The notes: generated from the sequence alone by a model not told the origin. A stretch of DNA of 16,025 nucleotides from Lentimicrobiaceae bacterium (GCA_009787485.1 WQWP01000047.1:1-16025); one strand, 5' to 3'. Counted from the stretch's first letter, positions 1 through 8,700 are shown. A program made the numbers and translations.

Positions 1-1363
1 ACGTCTAAAGACGTTAAATTTTGTAGTTACAAACCGAGAATATTTAGAACAAGTTTTGTCTGCCGGAGAGCGCTTAGACGGCTCTAATATCTTCCCTGCT
101 TTTATCCACGCAGGCTCCAGCGACTTGTACGTAGTGCCGCGCTTTAACACGGCTTTCATAGATCCGTTCAGCGAAATTCCTACTTTGTGCTTCCTTTGTT
201 CTTATTTTAATAAAGATGGACAACCGATGGAAAATGCGCCCGAAAATATTCTTCGCAAAGCGTTAAAATCGTTTGAGAAAACCACCGGAATGGTTTTCCA
301 TGCCATGGGAGAGCTTGAGTATTACGTAATTGGAGATGAGGAAGAGCTTTATCTTACCGAGAATCAACGCGGCTACCACGAATCGAGCCCTTATGCCAAA
401 TTTGAGCAGTTCCGCACCGAGTGTATGTTAATGTGCGCTCAAATCGGTGGTCTTATTAAATACGGACACTCTGAAGTGGGCAATTTTACTTTAGACGGTA
501 AAATTTATGAGCAAAATGAAATTGAATTTTTGGTAACCGATGCGATGGATGCCGCCGACCAATTGGTGCTTGCCAAATGGGTAATCCGTAATTTGGCATA
601 TCAATATGGGCTGAATGTTACTTTTGCGCCGAAAATTACGGAAGGCAAAGCAGGCAGCGGATTGCATTTCCATACGCAAATTTTAAGCAAAACCGGCGTC
701 AACAAGATGGTGGACAAAGGCAAACTGAACTCCATTGCCAAAACCGCCATTGCCGGTTATATGACTTGCGCTTCTTCGCTTACCGCTTTCGGAAACACAA
801 ATCCTACCTCTTATTTCCGTTTGGTGCCGCATCAGGAAGCGCCGACCACGATTTGTTGGGGCGACAGAAACCGCTCGGTTTTAGTGCGCGTTCCGCTGGG
901 TTGGACACACAAAAACGACATGATTGCAGACATCAATCCATTGGAAAAACCGCAACATGCCAATCTATCTCAAAAACAAACCGTTGAGTTTCGTTGCCCC
1001 GATGGCTCTGCCGATATCTACTTGCTCTTAGCAGGCTTGGTAGTGGCAGCGCGTCATGGTTTTGAAATGGAAAATGCACTTAAATTTGCCGAAAAAACAT
1101 ACGTGAACGTGAACATTCACAAGCCGGAAGAGAAAGAGCGCATGAAAAGTTTGGATCAATTACCTGCTTCATGCTGGGATTCTGCCGATGAACTTTCCAA
1201 ACACAGAACTATTTATGAAAACCACGGCGTTTTCCCCGCAGAAATGATTGACGATATTATTAAACATTTGAAATCGTTTGATGATAAAAATATTAGAAAA
1301 GAGATTGAGAAAGACCCGAAGAAAATGTTGGAATTGGTGCATAAATATTTTCATTGCGGATAG
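1..1363 (+). CDS. glnA: Glutamine synthetase, C-terminal part (5' end outside window)
   Basis: The reading frame is open from the first bases of the window, so the true start lies upstream; the TTG at 56 is internal. About 454 residues are visible. Glutamine synthetase makes glutamine from glutamate, ammonia and ATP in the cytoplasm. Family signs are visible: an N-terminal stretch with DGSNIFPAF and SSDLYVVPRFNTAFIDPF, the GSGLHFHTQ segment corresponding to the conserved GSGxHxH substrate/metal region, the PTTICWGDRNRSVLVRVP nucleotide/glutamate-binding block, and EFRCPDGSADIYLLLAGL near the active-site arginine and glutamate. It ends with TAG at 1361. The length is compatible with a class I enzyme of about 450-500 residues; it is far too short for the about 700-residue type III enzyme (GlnN) also found in Bacteroidetes. 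The neighbours do not concern nitrogen. Assignment to glutamine synthetase is firm; the subtype is less so. Confidence 0.93.
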   Translation, partial: RLKTLNFVVTNREYLEQVLSAGERLDGSNIFPAFIHAGSSDLYVVPRFNTAFIDPFSEIPTLCFLCSYFNKDGQPMENAPENILRKALKSFEKTTGMVFHAMGELEYYVIGDEEELYLTENQRGYHESSPYAKFEQFRTECMLMCAQIGGLIKYGHSEVGNFTLDGKIYEQNEIEFLVTDAMDAADQLVLAKWVIRNLAYQYGLNVTFAPKITEGKAGSGLHFHTQILSKTGVNKMVDKGKLNSIAKTAIAGYMTCASSLTAFGNTNPTSYFRLVPHQEAPTTICWGDRNRSVLVRVPLGWTHKNDMIADINPLEKPQHANLSQKQTVEFRCPDGSADIYLLLAGLVVAARHGFEMENALKFAEKTYVNVNIHKPEEKERMKSLDQLPASCWDSADELSKHRTIYENHGVFPAEMIDDIIKHLKSFDDKNIRKEIEKDPKKMLELVHKYFHCG

Positions 1364-1368
1364 TAATT

Positions 1369-1451
1369 AATTAAGAATTAGGAATTAAGAATTAGGAATT
1401 AATCTCCCCCGCTGGCGGGGGTTGGGAGGGTGGACAAAATTAAGAATTATG
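1369..1451. repeat. 14-bp AT-rich repeats interrupted by a GC-rich hairpin
   Basis: The unit AATTAAGAATTAGG occurs twice in tandem (1369-1382, 1383-1396), followed by a partial copy. A third copy, AATTAAGAATTATG, lies at 1438-1451 and its last three bases are the start codon of the next gene. Between them sits the GC-rich stem CCCCCGCTGGCGGGGG (1406-1421) followed by a G-rich tail. The stem has no T-run on either side, so it is not a classical terminator. From general knowledge such AT repeats and C/G hairpins are common intergenic elements in Bacteroidetes; no function is shown. Confidence 0.7.
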
Positions 1452-3314
1452 AATAATAGTGTCATTCAATGGGATAGCGGAAAATGCAGAACCTGCTACT
1501 CGTGCATTAGAGCATGTAAAGTAAAAGCTATTCATGTAAAAAATAATAGCGTATTTCCTCATTTTGAAGAAAATCAATGTATCCACTGCGGGCATTGCAT
1601 AGCGGCATGCGCTTACCACGCCATCTCTTACTTCGACTCGAAGGAGTTGGTAAAAGCGATGCTCAACTCGGGAAGCAAGGTAGCTGCCGTTTGTGCACCC
1701 TCTATCGCCGGCGAGTTTGTGGATATTTCCGACTATCGGAAGTTTGTTAAAATGATTCGCTACTTAGGGTTTTCTTATGTGAATGAAATGTCGTTCGGTG
1801 TGGATGTTGTTGCTGCTAAGTATCGTGAATTGACGACTCAAAACAGTGCCGGAAAATATTACATTTCAAGCCATTGCCCTTGTGTAGTGGAATTGATAGA
1901 AAAATCGGTACCCGATTTAATTCCCAATTTAGTGCCGGTAGTTTCCCCTGCCGCAGCCATGGCGGTTATTTTGAGAAAATTGCATGGGAAAAACCTTAAG
2001 ATTGTGCAAATTACTCCTTGTGTGGCGGCTAAAAACGGCGTGGAAAGATACAACAAAGGTATGAACAAAATTGATGCGGTCATCACTTTTAAAGAATTGC
2101 GCGAGCTTTTTGAAGAATTTAAAATAAAGGAAGCATTTACCGAATCTTCCGAATTTGACACACCTTTTGGCTATAAAGGCGGACTTTATCCTGTGGCGCC
2201 GGGTTTTGTAGAAGCTACAAACTTAGATATCACCATTTTGAAAGGCAATACACAAACGGTGGAAGGCAGTCACAACGCCCACGACGCGATTAAACAGTTT
2301 AAAGAATATCATGACACCATTCGCAGTAATATGAACATTTTTTACTGCGAAGGGTGTATCTCCGGCCCCGGAATGTCGCAAACCGGAAATAAATACCTAA
2401 AACAAACATTTACAAAGGATTATGTAAAAAAACGTTTGCAAAATTTTGAATTAGACCGTTGGCATGGTGAAATCACGCAACATGTTCGGTATAAGGAGTT
2501 AGACGCAGCATTTACCGATAAAAAAATTGCCATTGGCGGCGGCGATGATGTGCAGGTATTGATTATGAAACGTATTTTACAAAAAATTACGGAGCCAAAG
2601 AAAGGGATTGAATTAAACTGTGGCTCTTGCGGTTATGAAACATGTCGCGGGTTGGCGATGGCGGTGGCGAAAGGAATTGCCATCCCCGAAATGTGCGTGC
2701 CAAACTCCCAATTCGGGTCAAGAGAAGCCGTAATCAACATGCGAAGAAATACCGAAGACCTTGAAAAAGCGCAAGAACGTTTGAAAGAATTTGAAAAAGA
2801 GACGAATGCATTAAGCACAAGAGCCAACTCTTTAAAATCTGCATTTACCATTTTTATCAGAAATTTGAGCACGGGCATTGTCATTACCAACCCCGAATTA
2901 AAAGTGGTGGACTCTAACCAGGGTTTTGTAGATATTTTGGGCGAAGATGCCATTGATGTACACGATGTGATCCCGTTCTTAATTGGCGCCGACATCAAAA
3001 CATTAATCCCTGCAAGTTTGGTATCGCAACTCAATTACATGATGCAGCACGATGAAGATAAATTTACGAAAGATGTGGAGATTAACGACAAGTTAATTAA
3101 TTGTACGCTGTTTCAATTAATTCCTAATCAATTGTATGGCATTATTATGAGGAACCTGCACTCTAAAGAAGAGCGTCCCGAAGAGATAAAAAATCGTATC
3201 AATGAGGTAATTGAAGAGACCTTGCGCCAAGTGCAACAGATTGGGTTTATTTTAGGCGAAGGGGCGGCGAAGACGGAGAAGATGTTGAATACGATTGTGG
3301 AGACCTATAAGTAG
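1449..3314 (+). CDS. [FeFe]-hydrogenase-like sensory protein (group C, PAS-containing)
   Basis: A 621-aa cytoplasmic iron-sulfur protein. Two 4Fe-4S ferredoxin motifs come first (Cys13, 16, 19, 23 and Cys44, 47, 50, 54). The H-cluster domain follows, with variant signatures: SSHCPCV (about 140-146, L1), ITPCVAAKNG (188-197, L2) and YCEGCISGPGM (299-309, L3). A four-Cys Fe-S domain lies at about 390-416 (NCGSCGYETC ... Cys416), a coiled-coil linker at about 430-460 and a PAS-like domain at about 465-570, ending in a short helical tail. This order matches the group C (HydS-type) enzymes, thought to sense H2 or redox state rather than turn over H2 quickly. The known group usually sits beside a PP2C/SpoIIE-type phosphatase or kinase; here none is seen and a radical SAM gene follows. 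I chose ATG 1449 because an in-frame TTG at 1422 lies inside the repeat hairpin. Catalytic activity is not shown. Confidence 0.88.
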   Translation: MNNSVIQWDSGKCRTCYSCIRACKVKAIHVKNNSVFPHFEENQCIHCGHCIAACAYHAISYFDSKELVKAMLNSGSKVAAVCAPSIAGEFVDISDYRKFVKMIRYLGFSYVNEMSFGVDVVAAKYRELTTQNSAGKYYISSHCPCVVELIEKSVPDLIPNLVPVVSPAAAMAVILRKLHGKNLKIVQITPCVAAKNGVERYNKGMNKIDAVITFKELRELFEEFKIKEAFTESSEFDTPFGYKGGLYPVAPGFVEATNLDITILKGNTQTVEGSHNAHDAIKQFKEYHDTIRSNMNIFYCEGCISGPGMSQTGNKYLKQTFTKDYVKKRLQNFELDRWHGEITQHVRYKELDAAFTDKKIAIGGGDDVQVLIMKRILQKITEPKKGIELNCGSCGYETCRGLAMAVAKGIAIPEMCVPNSQFGSREAVINMRRNTEDLEKAQERLKEFEKETNALSTRANSLKSAFTIFIRNLSTGIVITNPELKVVDSNQGFVDILGEDAIDVHDVIPFLIGADIKTLIPASLVSQLNYMMQHDEDKFTKDVEINDKLINCTLFQLIPNQLYGIIMRNLHSKEERPEEIKNRINEVIEETLRQVQQIGFILGEGAAKTEKMLNTIVETYK

Positions 3315-3321
3315 TTATTTC

Positions 3322-3386
3322 TGCAACATCTATTAACAAAAAAAAAAGAGGCTGTCCGTTTTAAGACAGCCTCCAATGATGTTGCA
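3322..3386 (-). terminator. Two-layer inverted repeat; reads as intrinsic terminator on the minus strand
   Basis: An inner perfect 9-bp stem GAGGCTGTC / GACAGCCTC (3348-3356 / 3365-3373, 8-nt loop) sits inside an outer 9-bp pair TGCAACATC / GATGTTGCA (3322-3330 / 3378-3386). A run of ten A lies on the 5' side of the inner stem (3338-3347), so on the minus strand the hairpin is followed by ten T, the form of an intrinsic terminator. On the plus strand no T-run follows. No minus-strand gene is visible that would need it. Its shape is seen; its function is inferred. Confidence 0.5.
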
Positions 3387-3410
3387 CATTCATCAAAAAT
3401 ATTATTTTCG
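3382..3410 (+). promoter_or_regulatory. Candidate Bacteroidetes-type promoter for the radical SAM gene
   Basis: TTG at 3382-3384, an 18-bp spacer and TATTTTCG at 3403-3410 fit the Bacteroidetes housekeeping pattern (TTTG / TAnnTTTG). Transcription would begin near 3415, only about 12 bases before ATG 3427. The -33 triplet lies in the right outer arm of the preceding inverted repeat. The match is by eye. Confidence 0.4.
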
Positions 3411-3426
3411 CTTTCAATTTAAGAAA

Positions 3427-4050
3427 ATGCAAAACCTCACCTTCGTCCCTTTCATCGGAATCAGCAGAAACCGCTTAGCCACAGACGGTGTAGGCGTAAC
3501 CACCTTAGCTGCGTTTTGGGGATGCCCTTTATCATGCAAATATTGCCTAAATCCACAATCGTTGAAAAAAAATGCATCCGTAAAAACTTATACGCCGGAG
3601 GAATTGTACCATTTGGTAAAAATAGACCAACTTTATTTTTTGGCAACCGGCGGCGGCATCACTTTTGGTGGCGGCGAGCCTTGCCTGTATCCCGATTTTA
3701 TCAAAGAATTTAGAGCCTGTTGTGGAGAACAATGGAATATAACGATGGAAACTTCTTTAAATGTCCCGTTAAAAAACGTTAAAGCTCTATCTTCTGTGGT
3801 TGATGACTATATTGTGGATATTAAAGATTTAAACCCTGAGATTTACGAAAAATATACCGGAAAAACAAACCGTTTGCCGACTGCCAATTTAAAATGGTTG
3901 ATTGAACAAGGAAAAGCCGATAAAATTCGCGTTCGTGTTCCGTTAATCCCCAATTATAATTCTGAAAAAGATACTAAGAATACGGTTTTTACGTTAAAAA
4001 AAATGGGCATAAAAGAGATTGAAACCTTTTCATACATATTTAAAAAATAA
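3427..4050 (+). CDS. Radical SAM protein of the glycyl-radical activating-enzyme (PflA-like) type
   Basis: A 207-aa cytoplasmic protein with the radical SAM cluster motif CxxxCxxC at Cys33, Cys37 and Cys40 (GCPLSCKYCLN), preceded by DGVGVTTLAAF, which resembles the DGPGxRxxxFxxGC opening of pyruvate formate-lyase activating enzymes. The SAM-binding GGE motif is GGGEP at 81-85 and METS at 107-110 follows. It is somewhat shorter than PflA (about 246 aa). Radical SAM enzymes cleave S-adenosylmethionine to make a 5'-deoxyadenosyl radical. The target is not clear: no glycyl radical enzyme lies in the window. The next gene, 6 bp away, encodes a small Cys-rich protein that could be a partner or substrate. 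I preferred ATG 3427 over ATG 3376, which starts next to the hairpin and upstream of a plausible promoter, and whose extra 17 residues do not look like family sequence. Confidence 0.85.
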   Translation: MQNLTFVPFIGISRNRLATDGVGVTTLAAFWGCPLSCKYCLNPQSLKKNASVKTYTPEELYHLVKIDQLYFLATGGGITFGGGEPCLYPDFIKEFRACCGEQWNITMETSLNVPLKNVKALSSVVDDYIVDIKDLNPEIYEKYTGKTNRLPTANLKWLIEQGKADKIRVRVPLIPNYNSEKDTKNTVFTLKKMGIKEIETFSYIFKK

Positions 4051-4056
4051 ATCATT

Positions 4057-4431
4057 ATGACTTACGGTAGAACAGTTTGCAACAAACTAAAAGAGATTCG
4101 CCAACAAGTTGCGGATCAAAATAATATTGAATATTCAACTTCCGAGTGCCATTTCACGGGAGAATGTCAGGGCACTTGTCCAAAATGCGATGCAGAGCTA
4201 CAGTATATTGAAAATGAATTGAGTAAACGAAAGCATTTAGGAAAAGTAGCTACCATTGCAGGGCTCTCATTAGGCATTGCGGCAACATTTTCGGCTTGCA
4301 ATAGACCAATAGAAGGAGACCCAGTACCAACAGGGCTTTTTCCGCCATCAATAGATTGTATTTATGAAAATGGGATTGAAAATGATGTCATCTTTATTGA
4401 TAGCTTAGAACTTGAGAGCGAAGCAGAGTAG
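4057..4431 (+). CDS. Small Cys-rich protein with internal lipobox-like segment, unknown function
   Basis: A 124-aa protein in the same operon as the radical SAM gene (6-bp gap, no promoter between). The N-terminal part has Cys8 and then a tight cluster Cys31, 37, 41, 44 (CHFTGECQGTCPKCDAEL), which looks like a metal or Fe-S/zinc site, followed by a charged helix to about residue 60. Residues 63-80 are hydrophobic with small residues (GKVATIAGLSLGIAATFSAC) and end in a Cys (81), so KRKHLGK + hydrophobic stretch + SAC resembles a lipoprotein signal placed in the middle of the protein. The remaining 43 residues are acidic, with one more Cys (101). I believe similar short proteins with an ECxGTCPxC motif occur in other Bacteroidales, but I cannot name a family. 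It may be a radical SAM substrate, a metal-binding partner or a small membrane-anchored protein. Confidence 0.75.
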   Translation: MTYGRTVCNKLKEIRQQVADQNNIEYSTSECHFTGECQGTCPKCDAELQYIENELSKRKHLGKVATIAGLSLGIAATFSACNRPIEGDPVPTGLFPPSIDCIYENGIENDVIFIDSLELESEAE

Positions 4432-4479
4432 TTTTTTGCAAAATTCATCCCCCATATCCTAATTATTACAAAAACATTC

Positions 4480-4487
4480 TATTTTTG
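4480..4487 (+). promoter_or_regulatory. Candidate -7 element upstream of the TolC-family gene
   Basis: TATTTTTG fits the Bacteroidetes -7 consensus TAnnTTTG and is followed by CTACCC, about 20 bases before the start codon at 4507. No clear -33 TTG is found at the expected distance, so this is a moderate match only. Confidence 0.35.
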
Positions 4488-4506
4488 CTACCCGATTCCC
4501 ATAAAG

Positions 4507-5760
4507 ATGAAAAAACGTTTTACCATACTCCTTTTTTTATTCCCCTTCCTCGCATTTCCGCAAACCATTGTCACTTTAGAGCAATGCCAACAATGGGCAA
4601 TTCAACAATCTTCTGCGAATGTGCAGAAAGAGTTGAATGCGCAATTACTTAAGGTTAAGTTAGATGATGCGGCTTCGCACATGTTCCCTTCTTTAGAGAT
4701 TAATGGACGCGTTAGCTACCAATCGCAAGTGCCGCAATTGCCCATAGCCATAGAAGGCGTGGATATACTTGCAAGAGACCACTATGGCGTGTATCTGGAT
4801 TTTCAACAAGTGCTTTACGCAGGCAACAAACTACAATACGGGCGCAATTATGAAAGGATGATGAATAAATCGGAGATTGATAGATTGAACCTTTCTATCA
4901 ATGAGTTAAAAGAAAGAATAATTTCTATATATTTGAATTTGTTGATTTTAGATAAACAAATTTTACTGCTTTCCAGCGTGGAAAATACGATAAACGAACA
5001 GTTAGCTCAGTTAAGAAAACTGTTGGAAAGCGGGGTCGTATATGGTAATACCGTAGCCCACTTAGAATTGGAAGCGCTTAAAATTGAGCAACAGAAAGGA
5101 GAATTAGCTTCTACGAAAGAATCCTTGATTGCTTCTTTGTCTATTATTACGGCAAAAGATTTGCACGGAGCTACTTTTGAAGTCCCGGAAGTTCCTAATA
5201 TCCAAAGAAATAATAAATCATCCCGCTTGGAGTTTTCTATATTCGAATATGGTAAAAAAGGATTGGATTACCAACGAAAATTCTATTTAGCCAATAGTTT
5301 GCCTAATTTTACTTTTTTTGCATCCGGTGGGTACGGAAGACCCTCGTTTAACTTTTTTTCAAATAAATTCGATTGGAGCTATATTGTTGGCATAAAATTT
5401 AACGTTCCTGTAATTGCATGGGTCGAAACTGTCGGCGTGGGAAATATTATAAACCTGCAAAAGAAGATCTTAGAAAGTCAGGAAAGAGATTTCGAAAAAT
5501 CAAACCAAGTTGCTATCGAAGAAAAATGGAATGAAATTCAAAAAATTGAAAACTTAATTGTGCTGGATAAACAAATTACAGAAAAATATAAAAGTATTAC
5601 TGAAACCTCAAAAATACAATTACTCAATGGGATAATCACGGCTTACGACTTCATAAAACAACAAAACGATGAATTACAATCGCTCATTAACCAGGAAGTA
5701 CATTTAATGCAGTTATTAAAAGCAAAATTTGAGTTTCTGGCACTGAAAGGAGAACTCTAA
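4507..5760 (+). CDS. TolC-family outer membrane efflux protein
   Basis: A 417-aa exported protein. An N-terminal signal peptide is clear (MKKRFTILLFLFPFLAFPQ, cleavage near residue 19), followed by TIVTLEQCQQWAIQQSSANVQKE, the usual start of the first long helix of TolC-type proteins. Long helical stretches rich in Gln, Glu, Lys and Leu alternate with beta segments such as LEINGRVSYQSQVPQLP and LPNFTFFASGGYGRPS, typical of the duplicated trimeric channel fold. Length is on the short side of the family (about 420-490). TolC proteins form the outer-membrane duct of RND, MFS or ABC efflux or type I secretion. No adaptor (HlyD/AcrA) or pump gene is near; instead the stop codon overlaps the start of a 1210-aa exported protein by one base (TAATG), implying translational coupling and a shared function. 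Confidence 0.88.
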   Translation: MKKRFTILLFLFPFLAFPQTIVTLEQCQQWAIQQSSANVQKELNAQLLKVKLDDAASHMFPSLEINGRVSYQSQVPQLPIAIEGVDILARDHYGVYLDFQQVLYAGNKLQYGRNYERMMNKSEIDRLNLSINELKERIISIYLNLLILDKQILLLSSVENTINEQLAQLRKLLESGVVYGNTVAHLELEALKIEQQKGELASTKESLIASLSIITAKDLHGATFEVPEVPNIQRNNKSSRLEFSIFEYGKKGLDYQRKFYLANSLPNFTFFASGGYGRPSFNFFSNKFDWSYIVGIKFNVPVIAWVETVGVGNIINLQKKILESQERDFEKSNQVAIEEKWNEIQKIENLIVLDKQITEKYKSITETSKIQLLNGIITAYDFIKQQNDELQSLINQEVHLMQLLKAKFEFLALKGEL

Positions 5761-8700
5761 TGAAACGCTTTATCACCTTTCTCTTTTTCTCCCTTCTCCT
5801 TTCACCTTTCTCCTTTCTCCTTGTTGCCCAGCACAAATACCCCAACGTACAATATAACGAACACACACAGCAGCTTTTTATTTTTGTTGAGAAAAAACCG
5901 ATGGTAAAAATAGAGGCACGTGCCTTCTCTTTCCACCCGGAATTGATTGTAGCACAAAATGTTTTCGCAGTTATCTATTTAGAAACAGATACCGACATAG
6001 ATTCCATTTATCATCCTTGCGCCGATTTTAGTTATAATCCCACGACCACCGAACTTTGGATATCACGAACTACCAACGGATTAGGGAGAGCGCCTTTTTT
6101 CGATTCTTATCATAAGTTGGAAATAAAATCCGATGCCATTTTTTGGAAAATGAACACGCCTACCATCGAGTTTAGAGAGCAAATGTTTCAAAATTTGAAT
6201 AAATCGGCTTTTTTTCAATCACAGGATTTTTTTGACCCCGAAATTATGCACCGCAACAAAGGATATAATGAGAAAAGCCCGATGCTGCAACTTTGGGAAC
6301 TGTTTAAAGCCTTTGAATTTCAACCCATTTCCTTGCGCTATGTAGTCAATTCGTTTCGCAGACCGCAAGAGGATATGGTGGCGTTGCTGACTGATTACGC
6401 GGTACAAGGGTTTATTGAATACGACCAGCAAAACAACATGATTTACTACAAAAGCAAATTGGCGCATTATTTGAACAATGAGTTGAAAAGGCGCGATTAC
6501 GACAATCTGTATTGGGAATCGAAATCGCATTTGGCCATTTTAGATATGCGCACTTTTGATTTAATTATTTATGATTGTGAATTTTTTGTGCTGAGCAACA
6601 CCAATATTGTCAATGTTTATCCTGCTAATGAAAGAGTTACGATAAAGAAAAACAGAAATTTGCATTTCACAGGACGAGTTATTGGCGGTTTGTTCGATTT
6701 TTTAGCAAGAGATTGTAGTTTCGATTATGATAAGTTTCAAATCTTTATGCCGCAAATTGATTCAATGATCATGTTTTCAGAAGATAAGTCGAAACCGAAA
6801 GATCTCTATGGAGAATATCCGTTAAAAAAAGTGAAAAATGTGGTGGAAGAGATTTCAGGAACGCTGTTTATTGATGATCCCCAAAACAAAAGTGGTAACA
6901 AAACCATTCCCGATTATCCTATATTTGAAAGTCGCGAAGGCGGAAAGGTGTTTTTCGACCAGCCCTTCATCTTAAATGCAGAGTATAAAAGAGATACATT
7001 CTATTTCATGATAGATTATTTTGTAATTAAAAATTTGGATAACTTTAATATTGATTCTACAAAAATTCCGGGCAGATTGGTTTCAGGCGGCATATTTCCT
7101 GATATTTATGAGCCACTTATGATACGGCCTGATAATTCGCTCGGCTTTATCCACCAATCCGGTAGCGCCGGATTGCCAATGTTTAACGGCGCAGCTCATT
7201 TTTATAATACGATAGAAATGTCGAACAACGGCTTGCGCGGAAAAGGAAAAATTAATTATTTATCTTCTTCTGTAGAAAGCGATAGTTTGGTTTTTTACTT
7301 GCAATCCGTTCGGGGAAAGGCAAATATCTTCCATTTAAAACCACAGTTTTCTGATATAGAATATCCAGAAGTCTCTACTACTCAAGCTCAACTTTTCTTC
7401 GAGCCCTATAAAGAAGAAATGCGCGTTACCTCTAAAAAAACGCCGTTCACTATTTTTAATGAGGGCACATTTGAAGGTACATTGGCTTTGTCGCCGGAAC
7501 TTTTGACCGGAAACGGAATTTTGAACTTTAAACGCGCAGAATTGCAGTCGAATTTGATGATATTGAAACACCATGCCGCAGAAGCAGAGCGTGCAGATTT
7601 GCGTATTTTTGAAAACGAAAAAGAAAAAAGATATGCTTTTACTGCAAATAATTACGAAGCTAAATTTGACTTTGAAACCCGTGCAGGTGAATTTGTTTCT
7701 GAACAGCAATCTTCGGAAATACGTTTCATCAGTAATGGTTTTAAAACTAATGCTCAAAGGTTTACATGGAATAATATGGACGAGAATCTCCTTCATTTCC
7801 TATGGACAGATCCGTACATAGAAGTACCCATTAATGCAACGCCGGCGCGTGAGTTAGTGAAAATGAACAGCAAAGAGAATGTGCTTTCTACGATTGAGCA
7901 GGGTAGGAGAGGACTTAGTTTTAACCTGCAAGAGTTGGATTTCGATTTTGAAAAAAACGAACTTTTAGCGCGGGGCGTGCGTTACATTCCGGCAGGCGAT
8001 GCCGCTATTATTCCCCGAAACGGCGAGGTTGTCATTTATGAAAAAGCAACTTTTGCACGCCTCACCAATGCCAGAATTTTAACCTCCCGAGAGAATGCGT
8101 ATCACGAACTTTACAATTGCTCCGTACAAATTGAAAACGGCGATGATTTTAAAGGGAGCGGCTACTACGATTATATAGATGCTTTTAACATGACGCAAAC
8201 GCTTCGTTTTGACACTATTTGGTATTTTAGAGCCACCAAAGGAATTGCACCCATCAAACCTGAAGTTGATTTTACATTAAGTCCCCATTTTGGCTTTAGC
8301 GGAAACGCGGAACTAAATAGTACCCAAGAGTTTCTAACTTTTTCCGGAGGCGTTTCCATGTTGCAAAATTGTAATGCCGAAAAACAGGAACCATTGCGAA
8401 TTAATCAACAAATTGATCCTGAGAATATTTTAATTGAAATTAATGATAAATCCAGAGATATAAACGACCGGAGGGCTGTAGTGGAGATCGCTTCTTCCAA
8501 CCAAACCGGCAGAATTTATACTTGCTTTGGTGGTGCAAAAGATCAGGTAAACGATTCGGAATATATTGCAGCCAAAGGTTTTATAACTTACAATAATGAA
8601 AAACAAGCCTTTCAGGCGGCTTCTTTAGAGAAACTTAAGAATCCGCAAAGTCAGGGGAATATAATCTCATTATATCATAAAGATTGTATTGCAATTGGTG

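Noticed and set aside
1406..1421. Intrinsic terminator of the glutamine synthetase gene
   Set aside because: The stem is strong but G-rich sequence, not T, follows it on the plus strand, and the minus strand also lacks a T-run.
1422..1448. Earlier TTG start for the hydrogenase-like gene
   Set aside because: It lies inside the GC-rich hairpin repeat and adds nine residues without family character; ATG 1449 is followed directly by the ferredoxin part.
1859..2161. Minus-strand open frame of 100 codons inside the hydrogenase-like gene
   Set aside because: It is fully antisense to a well-supported gene, with no motif and no leader; similar minus-strand frames at 2633, 7335 and 9949 were rejected for the same reason.
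3376..3426. Earlier ATG start for the radical SAM gene
   Set aside because: It sits within the inverted repeat and upstream of a plausible promoter; the added residues are Lys/Tyr/Phe-rich and unlike activating enzymes.
7573..7821. Plus-strand 82-codon frame within the 1210-aa gene
   Set aside because: It is out of frame inside a continuous long gene and has a low-complexity Lys-rich product, so it is a shadow frame.
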